Assembly: GCA_949298405.1 (NCBI GenBank)
Contig: CASFWA010000003.1
Location: 1-64,000 of the forward strand
Direction: 5' to 3'
From: an uncultured Pseudomonadota bacterium
GTDB lineage: Bacteria; Pseudomonadota; Alphaproteobacteria; Rs-D84
DNA: 64,000 nt
Shown piece by piece: positions 9,248 to 18,682 of this stretch (position 1 is the stretch's first letter; every line of letters begins with the position of its first letter). The translations under genes and the position numbers were made by a program. Under the pieces are notes generated by a model that was given only the letters and a program-made list of their open reading frames with translations, was not told the DNA's origin and made no database searches.

Positions 9248-9517
9248 ATGGCACATAAGAAAGCGGGTACCGCCACATCTAATGGACGCGACACACCAGG
9301 GCGCAGATTAGGCGTTAAAAAGTCTGGGGGCAGTCGTGTAATCCCAGGAAATATCATTATCCGTCAACGTGGTACATCAGTACATCCTGGTGAAAATGTT
9401 GGAATGGGTAAAGATCATACATTATTTGCAAAAATTGCAGGTATTGTTAAGTTTAAAAAAGGTTTAGGCGACAGAAAAACAGTTTCTGTTATACCTGAAG
9501 ATAAAGAAACGAAATAA
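9248..9517 (+). CDS. rpmA: 50S ribosomal protein L27 (bL27)
   Basis: An 89-residue bL27 near the peptidyl-transferase centre. [20 protein letters not shown] is typical; the mature N-terminus AHKKAG needs only Met removal, with no Firmicutes-type prepeptide. TTAAAGGAG ribosome site. Lies 47 nt after rplU and ends at a terminator. Confidence 0.97.
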   Translation: MAHKKAGTATSNGRDTPGRRLGVKKSGGSRVIPGNIIIRQRGTSVHPGENVGMGKDHTLFAKIAGIVKFKKGLGDRKTVSVIPEDKETK

Positions 9518-9544
9518 AAAAGCACCTTTTGGTGCTTTTTTTTA
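9516..9544 (+). terminator. Rho-independent terminator of rplU-rpmA
   Basis: AAAAAGCACCTTTTGGTGCTTTTTTTT hairpin plus T run. Confidence 0.92.
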
Positions 9545-9584
9545 TTTTTGAACATAAAATCATCTTTTCTGTTTTGTGGTGTTG

Positions 9585-9593
9585 TGATATAAT
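9585..9593 (+). promoter_or_regulatory. Extended -10 promoter, leaderless-type, for the second Cys-rich protein
   Basis: TGATATAAT ends 10 nt before the ATG at 9604. The intervening TAACAAAAAG has no Shine-Dalgarno. This supports the start at 9604 and excludes the longer ORF from 9529. Confidence 0.6.
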
Positions 9594-9603
9594 TAACAAA
9601 AAG

Positions 9604-11859
9604 ATGAAAAAACTTTCGCTTTGTTTTTTCTTGATGGCTTTTTTTGCACCGTTTGCATTTGCAGACGGTACAAGTAGTATTTCGCGTGTGATTCCATCAA
9701 GTAATAATACAGATACAACAACAGCGACTACGCGCAATGCTGCAACGACTGCAACGCGTTCTGTTGCAGATGCTTCACGTAGTGTTGTCGGGCGAAGTGC
9801 ATCAACAACAAATTCTGATACAATAGTTAGAAGTGGGTCGCGTGTTTTGGATTTGGGTGATAGCAAAACGCCAACTTCTACATCTCGTGGTTCTGGTACG
9901 ACGGTACAATCTGGGACAATATCGCGTTCTGTTAATGTATCTAGTGCGAATTCAAATACTGCACGTGAAAATTTAGAGGCCACGGTAAACACTGTGGGGC
10001 GTAATGCGCGTGTAAGTGCGGCAAGTATAAATAACAATCCGGCTGTTCGCCGTGCGGGTTTGACTTTAAGACCGTCTACCGCAGAGGTTGGTGGTCGCGC
10101 AACAATTGCGGGTACAGATATTCAAACTGGGTCTAATATCGCTAGCGAGGCGCGTTCTGTTCAGACACGTGCAACAACAACTGCTGATACAGTTGCAAGT
10201 GCAGAAACAATAGAGCAGGCAAAAACGCGATTGGAACAGACCGCGGATTTGAATACGTCTTGTCAGCAACAGTATAATGATTGTATGGATCAATTCTGTT
10301 CTGTGATTGATTCAAATCAAAAACGTTGTTCTTGTTCATCGAACTTGTCTAATTACACCAAAGTAGAAGAAGCGGTAAAAGATGCAAATACTCAATTGAA
10401 CGAGGTTGCGCAACGTATTCGTTATGTTGGTCTGTCTGCTGATGAAATTCGTGCGATAATGAATGCGACCGAAGCAGAAGAGGCTTTATCAGGTGCAACA
10501 GACACGACAGAAACAAGAAATATGCTGGAAGAAATTGAAAAGTTAATTAAAGACCCGACAAGTAGTACTTCTTATAATTCAAGTGCGTATACTGGTCTTG
10601 ATATGGATTTAGACTTTTCTTCTGATATTGCAGATATATTTAGTTTGGAATTTTTGAATACTGGGACAACAAGTTTTTCTAACTTGCGCGGCAGTGATTT
10701 GTATAATGCTGCTAAAAAGCGTTGCAATACAGTTTTGACGCAGTGCAAGGAAGCGGGTGCAAATGTTGACCAGATTACAGGAAATTATGACCTGGCTATT
10801 GATAAAGATTGTATTGCTTATGAGCAGGGGTTGACCAAGATGAATGAAACTTTGGTATCAAATGTTCGTAGTGCAAACCTTATGTTGCAGAAGGCGCGTC
10901 TTGCAGTATTGCAAAATAAAAATCAATATGATGCCAAAGGCTGTATTGCTGCATTGGATTCATGTATGACAGATGAAATGGTATGTGGTGCAGATTATAC
11001 AAAATGCTTAGACCCGACCAAACGCTATATCGATGAAAATGGCGAGGTTGTATTAGGCCAAGACATTACAGATATAACAGACTTTATGCAGAGTTATAAT
11101 AATGCAGATATAGATAAAGACTTTTTATCTGATGCGTATACGATTAGTGTAGATACGACTACTTGTGCAAGCGATGACGGTAATGATGGTGCTTGTATTG
11201 TAAAATACTTATTGCAGAAAATTGGTACAAAACAGAAAGTGACAGACGAAGGTTTGTGTCGCGCTGTTTTGGATAAATGTCAGAATTATACTTACGATTC
11301 AAATGGTAATTATAAGTCATATAACGATGTTGTTGTAAATTATATACAGCGTGCGATGGTAAATATACAGGCGGCGCAAAGACAGATAATTTCTGATTAT
11401 GCGTCTAACTGTATGGTTGATATCGCGACATGTTATAATCAACAGGTAACACAGATTAATGCATGGTCAACCAGTGCAAGTATTAATAGTATATATAACG
11501 TTATGCGTGGTGCATGCAGAAATGTTGCATTAACATGTTCATATGCAGTTTTTGCGAAGGATAAGAACAGTTGTCCAGATGACAATGATGATAAATGCAT
11601 TGAAAGTATTTCAAAAATGTTCTATCAATCGCTATTGTGCCCAGATAATTCTACGTATCAGGCAACACTTGGGGTCGCTGGTTCAAATGGTTATGTAAAT
11701 GAACGTTGCAAGTGCAATACTGGGTACGAACAATTTGGTACACAGTGCTTGATAAAATGTCCTGCTAATTCTACACGTAATACATATGGAACATGTGTAT
11801 GTAATACAGGCTTTACTATGAAAAATAGTGTATGTGTAGCGGAAACTACAGGGGAATAA
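9604..11859 (+). CDS. Large secreted Cys-rich protein with C-terminal EGF-like repeats (paralogue B)
   Basis: Unrecognised 751-residue exported protein with a clear signal peptide (MKKLSLCFFLMAFFAPFAFA). Residues about 21-215 are Ser/Thr/Ala/Arg-rich low complexity. A C-x6-C-x4-C-x9-C-x-C block (C220-C244) has the same spacing as the protein encoded at 6581, and a later CIAYEQGL-type helical segment also aligns with it. The last 70 residues hold two EGF-like or tail-fibre-like Cys motifs (RCKCNTGYEQFG and TCVCNTGFTMKN). Likely extracellular or periplasmic and disulfide-rich; function unknown. Confidence 0.85.
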   Translation: MKKLSLCFFLMAFFAPFAFADGTSSISRVIPSSNNTDTTTATTRNAATTATRSVADASRSVVGRSASTTNSDTIVRSGSRVLDLGDSKTPTSTSRGSGTTVQSGTISRSVNVSSANSNTARENLEATVNTVGRNARVSAASINNNPAVRRAGLTLRPSTAEVGGRATIAGTDIQTGSNIASEARSVQTRATTTADTVASAETIEQAKTRLEQTADLNTSCQQQYNDCMDQFCSVIDSNQKRCSCSSNLSNYTKVEEAVKDANTQLNEVAQRIRYVGLSADEIRAIMNATEAEEALSGATDTTETRNMLEEIEKLIKDPTSSTSYNSSAYTGLDMDLDFSSDIADIFSLEFLNTGTTSFSNLRGSDLYNAAKKRCNTVLTQCKEAGANVDQITGNYDLAIDKDCIAYEQGLTKMNETLVSNVRSANLMLQKARLAVLQNKNQYDAKGCIAALDSCMTDEMVCGADYTKCLDPTKRYIDENGEVVLGQDITDITDFMQSYNNADIDKDFLSDAYTISVDTTTCASDDGNDGACIVKYLLQKIGTKQKVTDEGLCRAVLDKCQNYTYDSNGNYKSYNDVVVNYIQRAMVNIQAAQRQIISDYASNCMVDIATCYNQQVTQINAWSTSASINSIYNVMRGACRNVALTCSYAVFAKDKNSCPDDNDDKCIESISKMFYQSLLCPDNSTYQATLGVAGSNGYVNERCKCNTGYEQFGTQCLIKCPANSTRNTYGTCVCNTGFTMKNSVCVAETTGE

Positions 11860-11861
11860 AT

Positions 11862-11885
11862 AAACGCCCTTTTATGGGCGTTTTA
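11862..11885 (+). terminator. Rho-independent terminator, probably bidirectional
   Basis: AAACGCCCTTTTATGGGCGTTT lies between the convergent Cys-rich protein gene and dnaQ. Confidence 0.85.
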
Positions 11886-11896
11886 AATTTAAGGTT

Positions 11897-12574
11897 TTAT
11901 GCCATTAATTTTTCCATAAATGCGTTATGTGCGGCTAGTTCATCTTCATGTGCAGGAAAACTTCTGTGTGGAAAATTCGCCCCTATTTTTGGGTGCTTTA
12001 AGAATGCCTCGTGCTGTTGTGCGATAATTTCATTTACATCTGGTGCAGGTGCAGTATTTTCTAGTTCTTTATATACCTTTGCTAAAAGTTCTGCATCAAT
12101 TAACGCACCATGCCCTTCTGCACGTGAGGCAAGGGAAATTCCATACCATTTTGCCAATGCGTCCAAGGAATAACTTTTAGGGCCGAAAACACGATTTCTT
12201 GCTATGACAATAGAATCTAGTTGTTGTTCGCGTGGAATTGGGTTAAGCCCCAGTTTGGAAAGTTCATAATTTATAAAAGGAAAGTCAAAGTCTGCACCGT
12301 TATGTGCGACAATTGGGCTGTCACCGATAAATTCCAAGAATTTAGGCGCAACAACTGCCATTTTTGGTTTGTCTTCCAAAAAAGCATTAGATATTTTATG
12401 AACCATATATGAATCAGGTGGAATGATTTTCCCGTCTGGGTTTATATATTCATGAAAATTGTTATCTGTTATTTGGCCGTCTATCATTTCAACCGCGCCG
12501 ATTTCTATGCAGCGGTCGCCACGTGTATATTCTAGCCCCGTTGTTTCAATATCAAAACAGATAACGCGTTTCAT
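11897..12574 (-). CDS. dnaQ: DNA polymerase III epsilon subunit, 3'-5' proofreading exonuclease
   Basis: A 225-residue DEDDh exonuclease. Exo I is FDIETTG (Asp8, Glu10), Exo II is AHNGADFDFPF, and Exo III is GHGALIDAELL with its His and Asp. It extends about 50 residues beyond the nuclease core, which in epsilon subunits contacts the polymerase. Divergent from uvrD across a 66-bp gap. Confidence 0.92.
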   Translation of the reverse strand: MKRVICFDIETTGLEYTRGDRCIEIGAVEMIDGQITDNNFHEYINPDGKIIPPDSYMVHKISNAFLEDKPKMAVVAPKFLEFIGDSPIVAHNGADFDFPFINYELSKLGLNPIPREQQLDSIVIARNRVFGPKSYSLDALAKWYGISLASRAEGHGALIDAELLAKVYKELENTAPAPDVNEIIAQQHEAFLKHPKIGANFPHRSFPAHEDELAAHNAFMEKLMA

Positions 12575-12640
12575 ATTCCTTCCTGTAAAATATGCTTTTG
12601 ATAACTAAACTTTGTGTATTATAATAGACTAGTGAATTTA

Positions 12641-14734
12641 ATGCTAGAAAATCTTAACGAAGAACAAAAAAAAGCGGTTGAAACCACAGAAGGCCCACTG
12701 CTGGTATTGTCTGGTGCAGGAACAGGTAAAACACGCGTTTTAACAACAAGAATTGCATATATTTTAAATCATGGGTTGGCACAACCTTGGCAAGTGCTTG
12801 CGCTTACATTTACTAACAAGGCCGCGAACGAGATGAAAAATCGGCTATTTGCTTTTGCGCAAGACGGTGGTGGTTGGTATGCTGGCGATATTTGGTGTGG
12901 GACTTTTCATTCTATGTGTTTGCGAATACTGCATGCTAATTCATATGCCGCAGGGTTAAGACCTAATTTTGCAATATATGATGATGATGACCAAAAAAAA
13001 ATATTAAAGAATGTTTTTAGTGATATGGGGTTGGATGTAAAAGATTTTAACCCCGGTGATTGGGTAGAAAGAATATCGGCGATAAAAGATAAGGGGTTGC
13101 ATGCAGAATTAAAAACTTCAGAAATTGCAGGTAAAATATTAGACGCATATAATGCGGAATTATCTCGCTTAGGTGCGGTTGATTTTGGTGATATTATATT
13201 AAAGGTTTTAGAATTATTTAATTCATATCCAGATATCTTAGATAAGTATCAGAAAAAATTCAGATATATTTTAGTAGATGAGTTTCAGGATACCAACAAA
13301 GCACAAATGCAGTTCTTAGAATTTTTGACGCGTGGTATAGAATTTCCGAACATTTGTTGTGTTGGCGATGATGACCAATCCATATATTCATGGCGCGGTG
13401 CAGAGATAAAGAATATCTTAAATTTTGAAAAGACTTTCCCTGATGCACAGATAGTAAGACTGGAAACTAATTATAGAAGTACACCAAATATTCTAGGTGC
13501 GGCAAATTCTTTAATACGTCATAACCAAGGGCGTTTAGGTAAGGACTTGCATAGTAAAGCAGAAAATAATAATGGGGAACCTGTATATGTTTTAACTTTA
13601 CCAACTGATTTTGATGAGGCGCGCATAATTGCAGAAACTATTATGCGTAAAGGTGATGATGAGCCTTATTCAAATTATGCGGTACTTATCAGGGCAGGCA
13701 GTTTATCGCGTATGTTTGAAGAAGAATTTACATCGCGTGGAATACCATTTAAGTTAGTCGGTGCGCAAAAGTTCTATGACAGAATGGAAATCAAAGATGC
13801 AATAGCGTATTTGCGCTTACTGGTTTATCCGTTTGATGATTTGGCTTTCTTGCGGGTGATTGCGAAACCCAGTCGGCATATAGGTGATAAAACAATAGAA
13901 AAAATGCGTGTATTAGGGAATGGGTTAATGGATGGATTAAAGACCGCAAAACTTTCTGCAAAACAACGTGTTGCGGCCGATGAATTTTTATCTGCATTTG
14001 ATTTTGCATGGGAAACAATGTCTCCTGCGGATGCAGCACAAACCTTATTAGATAAATCTGGTTATATAAAGATGTGGCGTGAATCGAAAGATTCTGATGC
14101 ATCAGATAGACTGGATAATATAAAAGAATTAATAACGAATGTTATTTCCAAATATGATACTATACCAGAATTTTTAGAACAGGCAGCACTTATGGTTGCA
14201 GATGACGATGAAGATTCTGATGGGAATAATAAAAAAGCAGATGTAGTAAGTATTATGACGATACACGCTGCCAAGGGGTTAGAATTTGATACAGTATTTT
14301 TACCAGCATGGGAAGAAGGTATATTTCCGAATGAAAAATCTGTAAGCGACGGCAGTTTAGAAGAAGAACGTAGGCTCGCGTATGTTGCGATTACTCGTGC
14401 GCGTCGTCGCGCAATAATAACTAATACAATGTCCAGAAGGGTGTTTGGCAAGGCGCAGTATAATTCACCAAGCAGATTTATTACTGAAATGGATAATAAG
14501 TATTTAGATTTCCAGGGTGGCACACCGCGTTCTTATGCACGTATGCCGACATCTTATCAATCGCGTCCAAAGCAGATTGTAAAAGGAAACAAATCCGCTG
14601 TTGGAAAGTTAATAGAGCATTCAGAAATGGGGCGCGGTGTTGTAATAGAAGAAAATGAAGGGATACTGACAGTTGCTTTTCGCAATAAAGGTATCAAGAA
14701 AGTTGCAAAACAGTTTGTTGAATTCATAGAATAA
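12641..14734 (+). CDS. uvrD: UvrD/PcrA-type 3'-5' DNA helicase
   Basis: A 697-residue superfamily 1A helicase. Walker A is SGAGTGKTRVL, Walker B is VDEFQDTN, and downstream motifs GDDDQSIYSWRGA, TNYRSTPNIL, MTIHAAKGLEFDTVFLP and YVAITRARRR are all intact. The C-terminal 50 residues look like the RNA-polymerase-binding Tudor fold (GKLIEHSEMGRGVV). It unwinds DNA in mismatch and excision repair. The start at 12641 (MLENLNEEQKKAV) matches the family; a TATAAT box ends 15 nt upstream and no Shine-Dalgarno is evident. Confidence 0.95.
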   Translation: MLENLNEEQKKAVETTEGPLLVLSGAGTGKTRVLTTRIAYILNHGLAQPWQVLALTFTNKAANEMKNRLFAFAQDGGGWYAGDIWCGTFHSMCLRILHANSYAAGLRPNFAIYDDDDQKKILKNVFSDMGLDVKDFNPGDWVERISAIKDKGLHAELKTSEIAGKILDAYNAELSRLGAVDFGDIILKVLELFNSYPDILDKYQKKFRYILVDEFQDTNKAQMQFLEFLTRGIEFPNICCVGDDDQSIYSWRGAEIKNILNFEKTFPDAQIVRLETNYRSTPNILGAANSLIRHNQGRLGKDLHSKAENNNGEPVYVLTLPTDFDEARIIAETIMRKGDDEPYSNYAVLIRAGSLSRMFEEEFTSRGIPFKLVGAQKFYDRMEIKDAIAYLRLLVYPFDDLAFLRVIAKPSRHIGDKTIEKMRVLGNGLMDGLKTAKLSAKQRVAADEFLSAFDFAWETMSPADAAQTLLDKSGYIKMWRESKDSDASDRLDNIKELITNVISKYDTIPEFLEQAALMVADDDEDSDGNNKKADVVSIMTIHAAKGLEFDTVFLPAWEEGIFPNEKSVSDGSLEEERRLAYVAITRARRRAIITNTMSRRVFGKAQYNSPSRFITEMDNKYLDFQGGTPRSYARMPTSYQSRPKQIVKGNKSAVGKLIEHSEMGRGVVIEENEGILTVAFRNKGIKKVAKQFVEFIE

Positions 14735-14768
14735 AAAATCAGCAGGTTGCGGATTTTTTATTTTTTTC
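14733..14768 (+). terminator. Probable terminator between uvrD and the convergent VirB6-like operon
   Basis: AAAAATC and GATTTTT arms around AGCAGGTTGCG, followed by T-rich sequence. Weaker than the others; it could serve both strands. Confidence 0.5.
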
Positions 14769-16053
14769 CTGAACGTATTATTTTCCATAAATTTTTACCA
14801 GTGCTGGATGTTTTGTTCCAAAGCGTTTTCATATCTTTCCCAAATTGTCCGCCGAAACTATCATTTATGCTGCCGCCTAAATTCTTTGCTATTTCGCTTG
14901 CGCGGTTTGCAAGGTGTGCGACCAAACAACCGGTCAATAGTGTTAATACGAAATTCGAATTTTCAAGTGTTGGTACTTGTGCGGCAAGGTCTGCACTAAC
15001 TGTACCCGAAAGCAATGCCGCGCACAAAGCAATAACTATGGATAAAGAAACGAAATAAATTGCAGCATTTATAAATCTTTGAATTTGTGTAGATAAAGAT
15101 TCAACTTTAAATATTCCAAGGAATCCATTAAATATATCACCAGCGATACCTTTATAAGATGTCTTACCGATTGTTTCTGCGATTGCAGTGAATGGCAAAA
15201 GCAATACTGCCAAGAACAAATCCATAATTACACCCAAAGCCATTAAAGCAAACTTCCAAATATTATATATAAATATCACGATAAATATTGCACCGACCAG
15301 AACTGTAAATGCGCTGGTGCCAATGCCTGCAATCATCCATTGCCAGCCTGCTGCGACAGCGGTATAAAAGAAACCTGATAAGCGTGTAGGGACGCATAAT
15401 ATATCTGCTGCTGCATTTGCGTCAAGCAACATGCGTGCAGAAGTGTGTGTCGCGGCATAGTCACGAATTGCTGCGCATGTATCTGGAATCTGCGCACCTG
15501 CAACATTTGCAACTGCATTCAGAATCAAGTCTGATAGGTAAGACCCAACGCCTATTATAGGCCCCATAATCCACATAAATACTTCGGCAGGTCCCTGAAC
15601 AAGTATGATAATCCAGATAGCAATGATTGCGCCTTTCTTTACAAGGTTTTCGCCCAGTTCCATCGCGCTGCTGCCTTTGGTAATCATATTGTATGCTTCA
15701 AACATTACCCAGAAGATGTATGCGACGATGATAAAGATTATTACAAAGCGTACCAGCGAGTTATCTATAACATCGCCAACCAAAGATAGAGCATTCATAA
15801 ATGCAAGCCCAACTTTTGCTTCAATTGGCACATAATCTTCGACCAGTTGATTTGTTTGAAATTCTGACTGGAATGCAGTCATATCATTTTTAATATCTGT
15901 CTTGAAAAGTTCTATATTACTTTCTGTTGCCCAAGTACCTTGGTCACCGATTTCAGACATAGGTAAATTACTTGCCGCGTATGAAGGTACTATCAGCAAC
16001 ACTGCCATAGCGCAGATAAGTAATTTTGATAAAAAGCGTTTAATACAGTTCAT
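14758..16053 (-). CDS. VirB6/TrbL-like polytopic membrane protein, fourth gene of operon
   Basis: A 431-residue protein with a signal-type N-terminus (MNCIKRFLSKLLICAMAVLL) and about six further membrane segments. The core IMDLFLAVLLLPFTAIAE resembles the 'D-x-LPF' core seen in the four other VirB6-like proteins here. It ends in a Trp/Lys-rich soluble tail (LWNKTSSTGKNLWKIIRSGKK region). VirB6/TrbL proteins form the inner-membrane platform of type IV secretion systems. The start at 16053 lies 4 nt after the preceding stop, indicating coupling; the ORF from 16107 is rejected. Family placement rests on topology and paralogy. Confidence 0.72.
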   Translation of the reverse strand: MNCIKRFLSKLLICAMAVLLIVPSYAASNLPMSEIGDQGTWATESNIELFKTDIKNDMTAFQSEFQTNQLVEDYVPIEAKVGLAFMNALSLVGDVIDNSLVRFVIIFIIVAYIFWVMFEAYNMITKGSSAMELGENLVKKGAIIAIWIIILVQGPAEVFMWIMGPIIGVGSYLSDLILNAVANVAGAQIPDTCAAIRDYAATHTSARMLLDANAAADILCVPTRLSGFFYTAVAAGWQWMIAGIGTSAFTVLVGAIFIVIFIYNIWKFALMALGVIMDLFLAVLLLPFTAIAETIGKTSYKGIAGDIFNGFLGIFKVESLSTQIQRFINAAIYFVSLSIVIALCAALLSGTVSADLAAQVPTLENSNFVLTLLTGCLVAHLANRASEIAKNLGGSINDSFGGQFGKDMKTLWNKTSSTGKNLWKIIRSGKK

Positions 16054-16057
16054 ACAC

Positions 16058-17491
16058 TTATTTCCCAAATGCTTTTGAAATTGCTTCGAATATTTGTTGT
16101 GGTGCACTCCAAATCTTTTTACCTAAATCTTTTGTCCAAGTACCGAAATCAAATTGTTCTTTGCTGTCTTTACCAAGTATGCCGTCTATCTTTGGTTGAA
16201 TAACATAGAAGTATAATAAGAACAGGCCGAACATTAACAGCAAGAAATCCCAACCGTCCGACATAAAGTCAAAGGCGCCAGGATATTTGCGTTCTACTTC
16301 TGCACGACGCGCAGTAAAGCAGTTTTTAAATTTCTCTGCGTCCATTTCGCCATCAGTTAATGCAACCTGCTCACAAGTAGAAAATACTTCCATTACAGAT
16401 AAAGTCTGTGCATCAGGGTTTTGAACTGTCTGACCCATCATAGGTGGCAGAATCGCACTATATCCGTCATTAGGCCCTGGGAAATATTCATCTGCTGCAA
16501 AAGAAACAGTCGCATATATAACAAGAACCTTTAAAGTAATTCCGACAATTTGCACTGCTGATTTTACCAGCATATTTATCGCATTTTTTACAACTCCGTC
16601 GGCAAGTTTCCATGTTTGTTCAAATGCGGCGGCGGCAAGTAGTAGTGGCAAGAATATTATTAGAAATACTAACTTGAAAACGACAGACAAGATTTGAAAG
16701 AATAAATCAAATCCGATAATCAAGAACATTAATACAAGTGCAAGACCTGCAATCCAGGTAAATGCACCGCCACCCATATCAAGCCAAGCATAATTCATCA
16801 GTGCGAATCCGCCTGCTGCACCTGCCAACATAACACTATTAATATTCCCGATAACACACATAAAAGGTTGCAGAATAGGATTAAGTAAATTATCGCCAGT
16901 ATTAACTGTATCCAAAGCACCACAACTTGCTGCATCTGACACGCCACTTGCCGCCATAGAAAGTTCTGCACCGACAAACATAACAGGTGTAATTGTAATG
17001 TTTGCAACGGTTCGTAGTGCAGCAGTGCCGCCCATACCAAGTGCGCCCATAAATGCGCCGACTATCATTATGCGTGCGCCTTGGCGCCATACTTTATCGA
17101 ACCAAGATTTGAAATCTAAATTATTTTCTTTACCGTCAAGATTTGCATTTTTTTTGCTGGCATCAAATAAGTATTTCGCGGTGTGTATAAAAAGGAAAAT
17201 TCCAAAACCCAGTGCCATTAATATCCATAGATTATCAACCATGACCGTCCAGAATAATTCTGTTGCGCGACTGATGACACCGAATAGGTCTGATATATAG
17301 CCGCACATAAAGCAACCGTTAACATTCGCAACATTACCATCTGTTGCACCGACCGCATTCATAAAGCCGCTCATACTTGTATAAGTTAACGCTGCGCCGC
17401 TTATCGAAGAAGATAAATACCAAATGCCCAACCCTAACGCAATTGCGCCCATAAGTAATCGTATAGCAATCATTATCAGTTGTGCTTTCAT
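16058..17491 (-). CDS. VirB6/TrbL-like polytopic membrane protein with CFMC motif, third gene of operon
   Basis: A 477-residue inner-membrane protein with about seven hydrophobic segments. Near the N-terminus C60-F-M-C63 is followed by GYISDLFGVIS, a CxxC motif paralleled in two sister proteins (CWGC, CWSC). A large central hydrophobic block (FKLVFLIIFLPLLLAAAAF) is the LP core. A soluble loop (about 340-410) with two cysteines precedes the last membrane helix, and the tail (WTKDLGKKIWSAPQQIF) is Trp/Lys-rich. Directly abuts the upstream gene. Function inferred as a secretion-platform component. Confidence 0.72.
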   Translation of the reverse strand: MKAQLIMIAIRLLMGAIALGLGIWYLSSSISGAALTYTSMSGFMNAVGATDGNVANVNGCFMCGYISDLFGVISRATELFWTVMVDNLWILMALGFGIFLFIHTAKYLFDASKKNANLDGKENNLDFKSWFDKVWRQGARIMIVGAFMGALGMGGTAALRTVANITITPVMFVGAELSMAASGVSDAASCGALDTVNTGDNLLNPILQPFMCVIGNINSVMLAGAAGGFALMNYAWLDMGGGAFTWIAGLALVLMFLIIGFDLFFQILSVVFKLVFLIIFLPLLLAAAAFEQTWKLADGVVKNAINMLVKSAVQIVGITLKVLVIYATVSFAADEYFPGPNDGYSAILPPMMGQTVQNPDAQTLSVMEVFSTCEQVALTDGEMDAEKFKNCFTARRAEVERKYPGAFDFMSDGWDFLLLMFGLFLLYFYVIQPKIDGILGKDSKEQFDFGTWTKDLGKKIWSAPQQIFEAISKAFGK

Positions 17492-18682
17492 TTACTTTTT
17501 TTCTTCTTCTTTGTTGCCACCAGTAATAATAGTTTTCCCTATTTCTTTTGCTGTGTTAATTACATTTGTAGTTAACTTCATTGCATCATTAGCAAGTTGT
17601 TCACTAAGTTGTTTTTCTTCTGAAACACCAAAAGTATCAAGAACCATAGATGTCACTTTTGGTATTTGTGCATATATAAAGTTTAACACATAAACCAAAA
17701 TTATGCACCCGACCAAAGTTAAACCGACAAGGTTATCAGAAGATAAGTCTGCTGCAAAAACTTCACCGCTTGTAATCATTGCCATAATTTCATCTGCGGA
17801 TTGACCAGGCGCAGAAAAGAATTTTGCGATAATAACCATTATTACTGTATAGGTTAAAACTGCCGCGGCTAATGTGATTATTGCGTTTATAAGTTTTTTA
17901 AATTGATTTGTCCCGACCGTTTTTCCAAGTGAAGAAATCCAAGCAGGTGCGCCACCGCCTTTAAATGCGACGAGTATTAACGACAATGGGAAGAAGAAAG
18001 CAAAGAAAGTCATAGCAACGATTATATCTGCGAAATAGAAGCAGAAACGAATAAATAATTTAAAGAACCCGTACACCAGGTATAAACCAATAAAGAAAAG
18101 AATTATATGTTTTAATAGTGCGCCGATACCAAGCAGTGCGCTGGTAGAGAAAGCCTTGTCCATTACTGCGATTCCAAGTTTCATATAAGACTGGAATTGA
18201 GTAATTGTTGTTTTCATCAGCATAATGATTGTATCGCGCAATTGCGAGCGATAGAAACCATTGTCTGACATTTCTTCGGGTTGATAAGTGACTTTTTCAT
18301 TAACGACTTCATTGTCAGTTTGCAGCATGCTTTGAGTATATATTAATGCGATATTTGCGGCAGGTTCAAAAGTGACAGTTGTGACGAAGCGTGGCAGATA
18401 TACGCCCAGACTTAAGAAGGTAAGTGCCACCAAAGAATTTATTACAAGTGGTTTAATAGATTTTTGATACCAAGGGTCACCAACACCACCTTTAATATTT
18501 TGCCATACTGCATTAATTACAAAGAAAGCAAATAATACACAGAATATTATCGCACAGAATATTGCAAATTGCTTATAAACAATACCTGCTGCATTAGAGA
18601 CAATCTGAAACAGGCGGTCAAAGATAGGACAGCCCCAACACTGAACAGAAGCATCGATTAAAGGGTTAACGATATTGTTCAT
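17492..18682 (-). CDS. VirB6/TrbL-like polytopic membrane protein with CWGC motif, second gene of operon
   Basis: A 396-residue protein with C15-W-G-C18 at the N-terminus followed by PIFDRLFQIVS. LPRFVTTVTFEPAANIAL (about residues 100-117) aligns closely with LPRILTTVVIEPVFNVGL of the divergent gene at 20046, so the two are clear paralogues. Central FADIIVAMTFFAFFFPLSLI is the membrane core. The tail is amphipathic and Lys/Glu-rich. The start codon overlaps the preceding stop by 4 nt (ATGA) and the stop abuts the next ATG, so the operon is translationally coupled. Confidence 0.75.
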   Translation of the reverse strand: MNNIVNPLIDASVQCWGCPIFDRLFQIVSNAAGIVYKQFAIFCAIIFCVLFAFFVINAVWQNIKGGVGDPWYQKSIKPLVINSLVALTFLSLGVYLPRFVTTVTFEPAANIALIYTQSMLQTDNEVVNEKVTYQPEEMSDNGFYRSQLRDTIIMLMKTTITQFQSYMKLGIAVMDKAFSTSALLGIGALLKHIILFFIGLYLVYGFFKLFIRFCFYFADIIVAMTFFAFFFPLSLILVAFKGGGAPAWISSLGKTVGTNQFKKLINAIITLAAAVLTYTVIMVIIAKFFSAPGQSADEIMAMITSGEVFAADLSSDNLVGLTLVGCIILVYVLNFIYAQIPKVTSMVLDTFGVSEEKQLSEQLANDAMKLTTNVINTAKEIGKTIITGGNKEEEKK

